A stretch of DNA of 64,000 nt from Azolla caroliniana. Lineage: Eukaryota; Polypodiophyta. Of the stretch, positions 53,877 through 64,000 are shown one piece after another. The number at the start of each line of letters is the position of its first letter. Positions within the stretch are counted from its first letter, which is position 1. The stretch spans positions 17,546,001 through 17,610,000 of the forward strand of contig JBHGNT010000004.1 in NCBI GenBank assembly GCA_043228905.1, written 5' to 3'. A program made the translations under genes and the position numbers. The notes under the pieces were generated by a model, which had not been told where the DNA came from, searched no databases, and was given only the letters and a program-made list of their open reading frames with translations.

Positions 53877-54767
53877 TAGGGATCGACAACGGCTCAGCTC
53901 AAGCTCAAACATCCCAAACTGTTTGGCTAAACTGACTTAAACCGGCTTAGAGGCTCGGCTCGGCTTAGGCTTGAGCTTGCCTTAACGGTTTGAGCTCGGC
54001 TTGGCTTAAGCCTCGCCAAACCGGCTCAAACCGGTTAAGCCGTTTAGAAACTTGAGATAGAGAAAGAGGGAGGGGGACTACACAGACGAGGAGAGAGAGA
54101 GAGAGGGAGACTACACAGAGGAGAGAGAGAGAGAGGGAGGGAGACTATACAAATGAGAGGGAGGAAGGGAGGGAGATAGGAGACTATAGATGAGAGAGAG
54201 AGAGAGAGAGAATATTTTTGAGTTCTTGAGGTATTGGGGGCTATGGTTCAATTGGAATATGCGGAATGCTTTCATTTTTTATTCGCAAGTTGGGGTGAGA
54301 AAATATGTTCTAAAGTTAAAAGGACTTCTTTTGTGGCAATTGACAGTGCTAGAGAAGTCATGAAATCTTAACCAGGAAGAGAGAGAACTTTGCAAGGTCA
54401 CATATCATCATATTCGTCATTTGAATTGGTGTGTAGGGTGGCATTGAGTTTGGTGTCGAAGTATTCTTTAGATCCGTAGAGAGAAGGGTTCTATACTTTG
54501 TAGTAAGTTAGTCATGGTGGTGTTTGTTGTTTCGTAATGAAAGCCATTATTTACGGAAAAAAAAGAGAGCTAGGGAGAGAGAGAGAGGGAGGGAGGTTTC
54601 CAAACCATTTGACAAGCCGGTTTTCAAGCCGTTTCCCAATCCGATTTAGCCTGGTTTAGGATCAGTTTGGTTCGGGTTTGAGAACCCCAAACCGGTTTAG
54701 GCTTAATTGGTTTGGTTTGGATAAGGCCAAATCGGCTAAGCCTAAACCGAACCGTTGCCGATCCCTA
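53877..54767. mobile_element. Non-autonomous hAT-type transposon (891 bp)
   Basis: Terminal inverted repeats TAGGGATCGACAACGGCTC and (reverse complement of the right end) TAGGGATCGGCAACGGTTC agree at 17 of 19 positions. The element is flanked by a perfect 8-bp duplication ATGGAATC (53869-53876 and 54768-54775), the hAT signature. Subterminal regions are dense in AACCGG/CGGTTT motifs. There is no transposase. The middle (about 54220-54570) ends in GGAAAAAAAAG and looks like a captured or inserted LINE 3' end. Confidence 0.88.
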
Positions 54768-54775
54768 ATGGAATC

Positions 54776-55219
54776 CAAGAGTTCCATCCCCAATATCCCC
54801 AAAAACCTAGAGCTACATCAAACACAACATCGGAGGAGGAGATGACTCGTGGGCAGTAATGTCATATATTATAAGATTTTATCATAATGTCCCTTATGGG
54901 GTTGTAGGGCTGGTGTGCATGAAAATTCTTATTTTAGATCAAATCATGCACACTCCCAATGTATGGCTTCACAAGGTCAATGGTAACAATTTGTGCTATA
55001 TATACTAAGAAAAGCAAGGGATGCTACTAGTGGAAGAGTAAGAAAACCAACATTTTCTTAATACAAATCATAGCAATAAACTAAGCCATGCCTTCCAAGA
55101 GATCAAAGCAAAGGCTCACAATTTGCCATGACTAAGCAAAGCACATCCTTTTTTTTGTTTTATTCTAACTTGCTCTAAGGCCGGAAAAGTCGTTTGATCT
55201 AAACAATCGATTTAAGTAG
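54776..55219. other. Intergenic, 3' side of the GST gene
   Basis: No ORF or repeat recognised; it should include the 3' UTR of the GST gene. Confidence 0.4.
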
Positions 55220-56298
55220 CTATGATGATGTTGTCTTCTTCATGAAACCAATGGAGAAATCAATGACCTTCTGTGTTTCGGGTAGAACAGCGGCGATGGA
55301 TGATTGCTTGAAAGCATTGAGCCAACCATGGAGATGAGGAAACTTGTCTTCGAAGGGGATCTTAAACTCTCCCAACACTTCGGCGGCCGGGTACAAGCAG
55401 ACCAGTGGAGCAAACATTATGTCTACGAGCCCCATCTTCTCCCCTCCGAAGAATGGCAAACCTCCCGATATCTTTCCCAATGCTTCATTCAACGTTTCCA
55501 AAGAGCCCATTAGATTCTCTACCCCGGCCTTTTTTGCATCGCCTTGTGATTTCACAGCCGCAAATAGTCCTTCAAATACCTGTCACGAAGCATTTTTCAT
55601 GAGATTTTCAACGAGAGAAGACCGATTACCAATGACCTTTAAATTAAACCAAGAGTTCTCAAACATTTTAGAGAGATTTGTGTCCGATCACGAAAGAGAC
55701 TTTCATCTTGAAAACACAATTAATTGTCATCCAAATCTCATTGACTGCGTTAATTCTTCAAGAGTTGAGCCCTCTCTTTCTCTCTCTCTTTCTCAAATTT
55801 GTTTTGTGTGTCAGATTAAATTAAGGGTTAAGCCAAATGGATGCATCCAAATTAATGTCCTCACATAGTCTTAAAACATTTGACTGAGTGAGCCCTCACT
55901 GTCTTCTCTAACAGATCTAGCTCTAGATGAAGAGTTTTTTTATGTTACAATAGATTCCTAACCTTCTTGTCCACGAAATCGGCCCAGAATCGAGCAGTGG
56001 CCCGGCCATAAGCATCTTCCGGAAGAAACCGATGATGGTAGTCATGGAAAGCTTCGTCGATGTATTGGACAATGATGGAGGACTCACAGATGGCTCTGTC
56101 GCCATGGAGGAGCACAGGGATCTTCTTGTACACAGGGTTGGAAGCCAACAAGAGGGGGCTCTTCTGAGACAAATCCTGTGGGAGCTTCTCATACTCGATC
56201 CCTTTCAGAGCCAAGGCGATCTCTACCCTCTGAGAGAAGGGGCTCGACCAGAAGCAAAGCAATTGGATCTTGTGCGTTTCCTGGTTCTTCTCCGCCAT
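55220..56298 (-). CDS. Tau-class glutathione S-transferase (GSTU), 2 exons
   Basis: Exon 1 is 56298-55963 (112 codons), exon 2 is 55579-55220; the intron is GT-AG, phase 0, in the position usual for tau GSTs. The 231-residue product is the normal tau length. The thioredoxin-fold domain has CFWSSPFSQRVEIAL (Ser of SPF is the likely catalytic residue), NPVYKKIPVLLH (cis-Pro) and ESSIIVQYIDE (glutathione-binding Glu-Ser). The helical C-terminal domain follows (FFGGEKMGLVDIMFAPLV, FPHLHGWLNAFK). Such cytosolic enzymes conjugate glutathione to electrophiles and act in stress and xenobiotic metabolism. I chose the ATG at 56298 (MAEKNQE) because tau GSTs begin this way; an in-frame ATG at 56355 would add 19 residues. 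No disabling change is seen. No paralogue is nearby, although tau GSTs often occur in tandem arrays. Confidence 0.93.
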
Positions 56299-56354
56299 AG
56301 CTAGGAAACCAAAACACACGCTTCTCTTCTCAACTGGCTCTAAATTCGGATTCA

Positions 56355-56390
56355 CTCTCTATCTCTGTCTCTGTCTCTGTCTCTGTGTGT
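56355..56390. repeat. (TCTCTG)n repeat in the GST 5' leader
   Basis: About five TCTCTG units directly upstream of the GST start, purine-rich on the coding strand. Confidence 0.85.
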
Positions 56391-56514
56391 GCCTGTCCTT
56401 TGGATATGTATTGTGATGAGGATTCTGGAAGCAGGAGACGACTTTTTATTTTCCATTTGCAGGAAATCATTTGTTTGCATCCCAACAAAAGAAGAAGGTA
56501 TTCTCGAATGCATC

Positions 56515-56566
56515 CATCATCACCATCACCATCACCATCATCATGCATGCATGCATGCATGCATCA
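56515..56566. repeat. (CAT/CAC)n and (ATGC)n low-complexity run
   Basis: CATCACCATCACC units followed by six ATGC units, on the upstream side of the GST gene; more ATGC at 56580-56588. Confidence 0.9.
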
Positions 56567-56699
56567 TGCATTCAATGAGCATGCATGCACCCATGATCAT
56601 CATCATCTTGTGGGCTCTCTCCATGATCATATTAATCCCTTCAATAGAGAGGGACTGACTATTGGCCTATCAATAGAACTCTTGCAAGACTCACACTTT

Positions 56700-57639
56700 G
56701 GGAAAGAACCACCATGAATGTATAGTAAGTTTTAAAAAAACACATCGTCATGCCAATTGAATTGATTATAATCTTTGCAATACACATGACTGAATTGATT
56801 ATAATCTTTGCAAGAACTCTTTGACATATTACGAGGGATGATCAGGAACAATATGACTTTAGGAATTTTTTTATGAATTCATCTACAGTGAAATCATTAC
56901 GAATGTAATCAAAGAATAATTGGATTTGTTAACGTTTTTTAGACGGTAGTTGCCATTAGCAGCAAACAATAGGAACCTAAAAATATCTCATTTTGATGGG
57001 CAAAAGCATGCTCTCCTAGAGGGGTGTCAATAAGAACATCAATATAAAGCATCTACCTAATTTCCTTGTCTTCTTGGACTAGACACAATCATGAAATAGA
57101 AATGCAAAAGAAACTTTTCCAACTGGTATTCTAAAAACATATAAAATTTTATGATCATTGTGTAGACAATGATTCGTTATGTAGAACCTTCTAGGAGGTA
57201 GCACTAGCAATCAACAACGATTCAATTTGAGCTGAACTAAACCATATAAATCGTGGCTAAAAAAACTTAATTCTTTGAACAATTCGGTACAATTTAGGTT
57301 TGAATGTTTTGAAATGGTTCGATCTTGGTTGGGTTGAGTTCAGGTTGAGCTTTTATCAACTTAACTATTATAGTTTAAATGGCTTAACGATTTGGGGCTA
57401 TCATCTATGGCACTTTGTTGAACATTTTCTCTTAAATAGACATTTTAAGGCAATTTTTTACATTTTAGGAAACCTTTGAATCCTTATTTGAAGTTGAACT
57501 TAAGAAATCACAGCCTTGTAACTTTCAAAAAAGGCATCCAACGAAATCCAACATCCCTTCCCCAACCCAAAATCCCACCAATTTATGGCAATTAATAATA
57601 GCACCTGAAATGCACAGAAATCATGGATCAGAGATTTCT
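56700..57639. other. No gene recognised
   Basis: AT-rich. 57200-57400 has scattered AACCR/GGTT words that might be decayed transposon DNA. Confidence 0.4.
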
Positions 57640-58440
57640 GTCATCTCCTACGACATACAATGTTGTGTCATCTTCAAATTCATAGTCTAACACAACCTCA
57701 TCCACACCTTGCCATTATATACCTTTCAGAGATACAATGTTCTTATTCAAGAATGCACTAAAGGCTTCTCCTACGAATAGAAATAAATATGGAGCCAAAG
57801 GACATCCTTGTCTCACCGATCTAGTAATCAGGAAATTATTACCTAGTTCTCCTCCAACAAGAACTCAACTAGATATTGAATTATATAATGCAAAATAGCT
57901 TTAACCTAGGCAAGTGGAAGACCTAGATGGCCCATAACATCAGTTATAACATCCCAATACTCTAGAAAGAATTCTAGTGATAATCCATTAGTTCTTGGGC
58001 ATACATTCTTCCGAACATCCAACAATGCAACTCTTACCTCTACAGAAGATATTTCCTTTGCCAATGCTTCAGCCATCTCATTTGAGACCTTATGTTCCAA
58101 ACAATCCAAAACTACTTTTCTTTTTTTGAGTTATTGTTGGGCTATTAGTATATTTTTATAAAAATTTGTAGCAATGTCTCCCATTTCATTAGCATCCTTT
58201 GTAATAGACCCATCTTCCCCTTGAAATTGTCTCATACACCTACTTGAATGACCACCTTTATAATATGCAAAAAATTCAAAATTAACATTATCAACTTATC
58301 GAATCCACTTTGTAGGAGCAACATGAAACTTTATGTGAAAGATCTTATCTTCTAAACATACTAATTTATTTCTTAAATGACCCAACTCCAGCTCAACCCA
58401 GGACGCATGTGGGCCTTTTTCCTGAAAATGCCTCAAAGCC
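57640..58440 (-). mobile_element. L1-type LINE reverse transcriptase remnant
   Basis: The minus strand reads, high to low: KWIR...VNFEFFAYYKGG, GSITKDANEMGDIATNFY, VRVALLDVRKNVCPRTNGLSLEFF-like block, then SVRQGCPLAPYLFLFVGEAF and EDDTTLYVVGD (F-A-D-D-T equivalent). These are the standard plant L1 RT motifs, with stops and frameshifts. Neither end is preserved. Confidence 0.82.
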
Positions 58441-58730
58441 CTCCTACGCATGTGGCATAGTTTGAGGTTGGGTTATCTCCTTGTAACTTTCGAAATTTAT
58501 TGATGGTGGTTCTCACACCATCCATATGTCCAAAACAAACTTGAAACCCTTAATAAACTCATCAAAATGATAATGTAGGGGACCTTCTCTCCATTAATGA
58601 AATTTTCAGATGTGGAAAATGCACATGAGGAGAGAAGTCAAACTCGGTATATCTAAATGGTTGAAGGATAGGGCAACACAAGGGTATGAGAAGAGGGACA
58701 TGGAATGTTATGAAATTAAATATAATAAAA

Positions 58731-58812
58731 GGGCTTAGCTCAATTCATAAGAGTTTATACAATGAATGATACTGTGAATGGAAGGTCAAGGGTTTGAGTC
58801 TTGTTTGGACTA
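58731..58812 (+). other. tRNA-like module in LTR-like repeat
   Basis: A-box-like TTAGCTCAATTCATAAGAG and B-box-like AGGGTTTGAGTCTTG, about 45 bp apart. Confidence 0.5.
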
Positions 58813-59551
58813 AAGAAGATCAAGTGGACATCAATAAGATGAATGGATGGAGATATTATGATCGGCATTTCTCCTCGCATTTGGTGCTTGAGGAAAAAGA
58901 ATGCATGTAAGGTGGAAATGAAAAGCGAGGTGCATGCTAAATAAAGAAAATTGCACGCATTATGTTTATTTTCGTGCGGTGCTCAAAGGCCTATAAAAGG
59001 GTGAGGAAAGCTCATTGCGAAGGGCGATTTCGGATCAAGTCAGAAGCACTACTAGAATTCTGAATAGACTCAAGATTGTGAATCAAGGAAGGGCAACGAT
59101 AAGAGGCGACGTGGTTGTTGTCTGTTGTGACATTGCACCAAAACTCAAAGATTTCCTCTCAAAGCTCCATGAATTCTCTATCTCTAACAATTTATCTTAA
59201 AATTTTCATTTTTAACCATCCTATTAACAAAGTAAATCTCATTGTATTTGATTCAACCTATCAATTTAATTTATTTAGTGTTTTAGTATTCATTTATAAC
59301 TACTTTCAATTATCTATTATCTAGTATTAATCGTATTCAAATAGGGATTGTGATGGAATTTTCGACTTGGAAATGTGAGCTTGGGACGTGTAGTTCCACG
59401 AATTCGGGCTTAATTGACAAAATGCGGAACTCAAATTGTCATCTTAGCAAACTCACTACACCAACATGAATTTCATCTTGACGGTTGTGATGGAATTTTT
59501 GGATCTCGATTCCAACCTCCCAGCTCTATGTACCCAGAAATTGTTCGGACA

Positions 59552-59610
59552 ATGGGAGTCGAACCTGCTACCTCAACCAAGGCCAACATTCCGTCCACCA
59601 GATGACACCC
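59552..59610 (-). other. tRNA-like module
   Basis: Minus strand: CATCTGGTGGACGG (A-box-like) and AGGTTCGACTCCC (B-box, full match to GGTTCRANTCC). Confidence 0.55.
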
Positions 59611-59821
59611 AAGGAAGAGGAATAAAAACATAAATTGAATATTCCCTACCTCATTGTTGTTAGTTGTTGCCATCATCGGTTGTCACCGTTTGCCATTGCT
59701 CGCCGCCATCTTGTGTCGGCACGTTTACATCTCCTGCCATTCGATGATTGTCATCCTCTACCACCTAGTCTATTTCTCTTGCTCTTCACATGCGTTGCAT
59801 ATAGTGTGATTCCTTCAAGAT

Positions 59822-61190
59822 GTGATGACATATTAAGAGGGGGATACACTCAAACACACGGAGTCAACTATGAGGAGACCTTTGCCCCAATGGCAAAGAT
59901 GACGACTGTGTGGACAGTCATTGCACTCGTAGCTGCGAGAGTGTAACACTTCCATCAAATGGAAGTGAAGAACACTTTTCTTTAAGGCGAATTAGAAGAG
60001 GATTCATGAATCCACCACCTGGTTTCAAATCGACCGAGCATCTGACCGCAGTCTGCCGACTCAAGAAGCTATTGTACAGAATCAAGAAGCCAACATTCGA
60101 AGATCACCTAGTATCGTCACCAAATCAGCTTCTGAATGTCAAAATAAGACAACTCCCTCTATGTGAGCAACAATTCTGGAAGCCCAATTATGATCATCTT
60201 GTATGTGGATGATTTGGTAATCCAAGGAGAAAACTTGATCAATATCAATAGAGTCGAATCGCTCTTGTCTGGTCGATTTGAAATGAAAGACATGCACGAG
60301 CTCCATTACTTCCTCTGTATAGAAATAATTCGGACACAAGTCAGGATAACACTACATTCTCAACTTGCTCTACAAGTTTGGGATGAGTGAGTGCAAACCT
60401 GTGTCAACCCCTCTCGATCGAAACCTAAAGCTCAATGCCGACTCTGGAACAAAAGAGTGTGGGCCTACTCAGTATCGGCAGCTTAATCTATCTTACCATC
60501 ACACGACCCGACCTTAGCTATCCGGTCGGACTGCTTAGCCAATTCATGCAAAAACCTCGGGATGTTCATTTGGATTGCGCTAAGAGAGTACTTAGGTACA
60601 TGAATGGGACGATGGATTGTGGCCTCATGTATAAGTCGAACACGATCGTTCGACTCGACGGGTACACAGATGCAGATTGGGCCGACTACAAGGCTAACAG
60701 TTGATCGACTTCGGGATTTGCCTTCTCCCTCGGCAACGGAGCCATCTCTTGGAGCAGCAAAAGGCAGTCGATAGTTGCATTGTCGAGCACAGAATCCGAA
60801 TATAGGGGCGCAACCGTCGCCGCATGTGAAGCCATATGGCTGAAAAGAATATTGAAGGATTTGGGCGTTCCTATCAAGGACCCAATCCTCCTTTACTCAA
60901 CATGAGCAATATTCATTTGGCTAGGAACACAGTGTTCCACAAGCACATGAAGCATATCAAAGTGCATTATCACTTCATCCGAGAGCGCGTTCAGGCTGGA
61001 GATGTCGACCTGCAACACATCAACACAAACCTTCAAATCGTTGACATCTTCACCAAAGCCTTAGGAGTCGAGAAGCTCAGCAATTCATGACAGACCTTGG
61101 TCTAATGCTAGCCGCATAGCGAGCTTGAGGGGGAGTACAACACAACATAGCAACCAATCAATCGATCGAAGTAGCCCAAGGGGAGTGGAA
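59822..61190 (+). mobile_element. Copia pol fragment (RT and RNase H), same family as element A
   Basis: It starts in RT (GVNYEETFAPMAKM), then MIILYVDDLVIQG with intact YVDD, MKDMHELHYFL, ITRPDLSYPVGLLSQFMQ, DADWADYKANS and SSTESEYRGATVAACEAIW, ending with DIFTKALGVEKL and a polypurine-like GAGGGGGAG (61127-61135). Wording is nearly that of element A (40189-42173). Stops and small deletions interrupt it. No LTR follows. The 5' break lies inside RT. Confidence 0.9.
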
Positions 61191-61274
61191 GCAAACAAGT
61201 TAATCAAACAAGGAGCACCAAGTCTCTCTCTTTTCATCTCTCTCTCTCTTTGTCTTTTGGTGTTTTTTTTTTAT

Positions 61275-61342
61275 CGTAATTAGCTTACCCTAATGGTAAG
61301 TTGTTACACTACAAGCACTACGACTTGGGTTCAAATCCCAAA
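61275..61342 (+). other. tRNA-like (SINE-type) module, copy 1
   Basis: A-box TAGCTTACCCTAATGGTAAG and B-box GGGTTCAAATCCC, about 30 bp apart; followed by TTTCTCACCTCTATTATATA, which recurs after copy 2. Confidence 0.65.
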
Positions 61343-61393
61343 TTTCTCACCTCTATTATATACTTCGTAATTACTTAATTCACTAGATGCCAA

Positions 61394-61445
61394 CCCCCCC
61401 CCCCCCCCCCCCCCCCCCGGCTCTCTCTCTCTCTCTCTCTCTCTC
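61394..61445. repeat. Poly-C (25) followed by (CT)n
   Basis: 25 consecutive C on the plus strand (61394-61418), GG, then about 12 CT units, between the two SINE-type modules. Confidence 0.92.
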
Positions 61446-61512
61446 GTAGTTGCCTTACCCTAGTGGTAAGTTATTAGCACTACAAGCACTGCGTTGTGGG
61501 TTCGAAACCCAA
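61445..61512 (+). other. tRNA-like (SINE-type) module, copy 2
   Basis: A-box TGCCTTACCCTAGTGGTAAG, B-box GGGTTCGAAACCC, same following sequence as copy 1; the two form a tandem pair with unit length about 170 bp. Confidence 0.65.
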
Positions 61513-61541
61513 CTTCCTCACCTCTCTATTATATACTTCTT

Positions 61542-61564
61542 ATCTCTCTCTCTCTCTCTCTCTC

Positions 61565-61597
<33 letters not shown>
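61542..61597. repeat. (TC)n(TG)n microsatellite
   Basis: About 12 TC and 15 TG units after the second SINE-type module. Confidence 0.95.
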
Positions 61598-61598
<1 letters not shown>

Positions 61599-61679
61599 CG
61601 TCTTACACACATAGTTCCTTCCATTGCACAAGGTCATCTACACTCTCTATAATTTTCTTTACAGTTATTTTACATTGAT

Positions 61680-62480
61680 TTAGCTTGAAGCTATGGTCTA
61701 ATAGCTAATTATCTAATTGATATTGTCTATTAATGGTTAATTATATAAATGACAATTAGAGTAGCTAATTAGCTAAAGCTCATTTAGCTTGGTTGGAACT
61801 TCCAACTAGCTAATTAGCTAAAGTTCATTTAGCTTGGTTGGAACTTCCAACTAGCTAATTAGCTAAAGCTCATTTAGCTTGGTTGGAACTTCAACTAGCT
61901 AATTAGCTAAGTGATTACATAAGGTAAATAATTAGGGCGATAATGTACATATTTGTAGTTTTTTTCTATTAGCTAATGAGATAAGGTTACTTTAATGAAG
62001 TGATAATATCTAGTAGATAATTAGATAAGTGATAACTTATAGTAATAGGTTAGGTAAACTTGTTTTAGCTATTAGGTCCTACGTTAATGTACACACCCTA
62101 GATCTAACACCTAATAGCTAGTTAAAACAAGCGACAATGTATAATAGGAATTAGCTAAAACTATTTTAATCATTATCTCATTAGTTATAGATGTAGCAAA
62201 CATGTACCCATCCTTGAGCTAACATCTAGTAGCTAGTTAGTTCACAATGTATAGCACAAAATTTTCTAAATTTATTTTAGTTCTTATTTCATTAGCTACT
62301 AGATGTAGCCAACATTTATTGATCCTACAACTCAAGTAGCTAATTAGCTAAGGGTACTCTAGCAATGTGATAACATATAATAGCTATTAGCTAAGTGACA
62401 ATGTATAGTAGTGAATTGGCTAAATCTATTTTAGTTATGATTTCGTTAACAAAAGTTTACATTTAGTAGTCATACATTGT
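61680..62480. repeat. TAGCTAATTAGCTA palindromic repeat cluster
   Basis: A 45-bp unit with AGCTAATTAGCTAAAG and TTGGTTGGAACTTC is tandemly repeated three times (61768-61903). The self-complementary word TAGCTAATTAGCTA and its variants continue to about 62450. A larger inverted pair is CTTGTTTTAGCTATTAGGT (62059-62077) against ACCTAATAGCTAGTTAAAAC (62109-62128) and onward. No ORF. Confidence 0.75.
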
Positions 62481-62499
62481 GGCAAATAATATACTTAGG

Positions 62500-64000
62500 A
62501 AACAACTCTCCATGACAATGTGTCTATTGTGAATCAAACTCATGTTGCCAAGAGTAAGAGAAAGGCAATGACATACCCTTGTTCAAACCATACAAATCCA
62601 TGCATTTGGAAAATTTTCTTGCGGTGGATAATATCAGTACCACCAATAATGTTGCCCCAATGCATGATGTTGATATTAAATATAATGATAGTTTTTTTGA
62701 AAACCTAATAGAGAAAGCCATTTAGTAGTTATAGCTTTTGGATGATACAATTTCCTTGGGAATTTATCTTTTGCAATGATATCTTCCTCTACTAGAATTG
62801 TTGGAGAGGGAATACACTCTTGACCAATTGGTAGAGGAGACTATTGATATGTTGTCAAAGGAAGCAACCCTGAGAAAATGGGAAACAGTGGTGTTGACCT
62901 AAAGCTTCAGTGATGATCTTCTTGTCATCACTCAGATTGCCTAAAGATCTAGCAATGTGACATCCTTATCATGCTTATTCACTTTGTTGTTATCATGCAT
63001 GGTTAATATATTTTCCAAACTATGGACCATATCTCTTTTGACTTCTTCTTTTGGCATAATCTCGACCATAGTGCCTTGTCATCACCCAGATTGCATAAAG
63101 ATCTAGCAATGTGACATCTTTATCATGCTTATTCACTTCATTGTTATCATGCATGATTAATATATTTTCCAAACTATGGACCATATCTCATTTGACTTCT
63201 TCTTTTGGCATAATCTTGACCATAGTGCCTTGTGATCGTATTCCCTTAGATTTCACCTCTTCACATAGATGGGCAAGTAAAAGGTTTAGGAGCAAAGATT
63301 CGTAGATGGAATTCATCTCGTCATCGGAATTGCATCCATTATATCATAATCAACTTCATGGTATGAAGCTTTAGAGATGCTTGAGATTGCATCATCTAGA
63401 CTATCCCTAGTAGCTTACTTATTCTCAACCTTGAATTTGCTAAAGCTCGTGGCCAATAATGTACTTATGACTCTTGCACATGGTCATAATTCATATGTGA
63501 ACATGTCCAACTGCAACTACTCGAGTTCGCACCAATTATCCTAATGTATAACATGATTGCATTGAAAGTAAACCAATCAACAAAGCTTCAAAGAAGGCAT
63601 TTGTCTCATTTTCCAGGCCAAACTCGAGTTCCTCATCTATGTATCTAGGAACAAAGCCTCAATTATAGTACATTCTATCCGTTAATCCTGAAACCACATG
63701 TAGGTGTCTCATGGGCCTTCAATGCTAGTACTCATCCTCATCATTCTCACTATTGGGCATCAACACTTCTCAAATGGAGCATTGAATACGATGGAGAAGG
63801 TTTCCTTGTGTCAATCAATAAAAAAATTCAAAAATCGGTTTACATGTAGGTTTCTTATCATAATATTAGGAGCTAAGTAGGTGTCCAACACAAACATCCT
63901 CATACATTTGTTTTAGAATCTCCATGATCTCCTTTCGGTTGGTACTTGTTCAAAGAACTCCATATTTGCCTTTCTGCTAAAAATCTTCTCCAACTAATGG
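62500..64000. other. Unrecognised region at right edge
   Basis: Apart from the 154-bp duplication I see no domain. The minus strand around 63060-63290 reads as a protein-like stretch (LLAHLCEEVKSKGIRSQGT, HSLENILIMHD, LLDLYAIWVM) with occasional stops, so it may be a decayed gene or transposon frame, but I cannot name it. Confidence 0.4.
62921..63228. repeat. 154-bp tandem duplication
   Basis: The block beginning CTTGTCATCA (62921-63074) is repeated directly (63075-63228) with about ten differences. Confidence 0.92.

Larger units (their letters stand above)
58600..59640 (+). repeat. LTR-like dispersed repeat, copy 2, with TATA box
   Basis: 59080-59480 matches 4880-5337. Upstream a TATA box GCCTATAAAAGGGTGAGG (58990-59007) precedes it. 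A tRNA-like module (58731-58812) lies before the TATA box and another (59552-59610, minus) near the end. This looks like a gypsy LTR without an internal part; the ends are not defined. Confidence 0.55.

Noticed and set aside
56515-56600. His-rich peptide-coding region
   Set aside because: (CAT/CAC)n microsatellite translated by chance, upstream of the GST gene on the opposite strand.
61275-61512. Functional tRNA genes
   Set aside because: A and B boxes are good but acceptor and anticodon stems do not form a complete cloverleaf, and the copies carry SINE-like tails; the same holds for the other tRNA-like modules.
61768-61903. CRISPR-like regular repeats
   Set aside because: Three direct 45-bp units without unique spacers in a plant nuclear context; an ordinary tandem repeat.

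Overview
The window is plant nuclear DNA, most likely from a seed plant with a large, repeat-rich genome. It is AT-rich. Two host genes with spliced introns remain: an At2g33490-like BAR/AH-domain protein (minus strand, 9 exons, 8506-14137) and a tau-class glutathione S-transferase (minus strand, 2 exons, 55220-56298). An ABCB-transporter pseudogene lies at about 5638-6440. Everything else I can identify is transposable-element DNA or simple repeats. There are no rRNA genes, CRISPR arrays or bacterial features. All similarity calls are by eye from translated motifs and terminal repeats; no database search was run.

Layout. 1-4165: fragments of a Ty3/gypsy pol and two Ty1/copia pieces, one with an LTR and primer-binding site. 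4166-7930: LTR-like repeat, a short tandem repeat, the ABCB pseudogene and copia LTR tails. 8506-14400: host gene 1 with its promoter side. 14750-20620: a small hAT-like remnant, a short-LTR gypsy remnant (16520-18443) and poorly resolved sequence. 20625-51185: a nested retrotransposon cluster. 51186-55000: more copia remnants and a non-autonomous hAT element with a perfect 8-bp target duplication. 55220-56298: host gene 2. 57640-64000: an L1-type LINE remnant, a second copy of the LTR-like repeat, a copia pol fragment, SINE-like tRNA modules, a palindromic AT-rich repeat cluster and a 154-bp tandem duplication.

The nested cluster can be peeled apart. Copia element A (+) is split by a non-L1-type LINE in its 5' LTR, by gypsy B (25719-38394), by a 1.29-kb solo LTR (38901-40188, flanked by CCGG) and by copia C (42174-50572, target duplication ATATC). 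B is itself split by chromodomain gypsy E (28330-33968, minus, target duplication GGAGA). C carries gypsy D (42882-46383) and a 635-bp solo LTR (49610-50244, target duplication GTTAC). Removing the insertions leaves A at about 4.7 kb and B at about 7.0 kb, as expected for such elements. C is left at about 4.3 kb, short for its class because part of its RT-RNase H is missing.

Three observations deserve most attention. (1) Element E has no recognisable tRNA primer-binding site. The sequence 5 nt inside its 5' LTR is complementary (10 of 11) to a stretch about 31 nt downstream of the LTR TATA box, where the transcript should start. That is the arrangement expected for Tf1-type self-priming. (2) Pol III-like A-box/B-box (tRNA-like) modules recur inside the LTRs of at least two different gypsy families, D and E, and elsewhere in the window. 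(3) Element D has an ORF in which gag is joined directly to the integrase C-terminus, with protease, RT and RNase H deleted.
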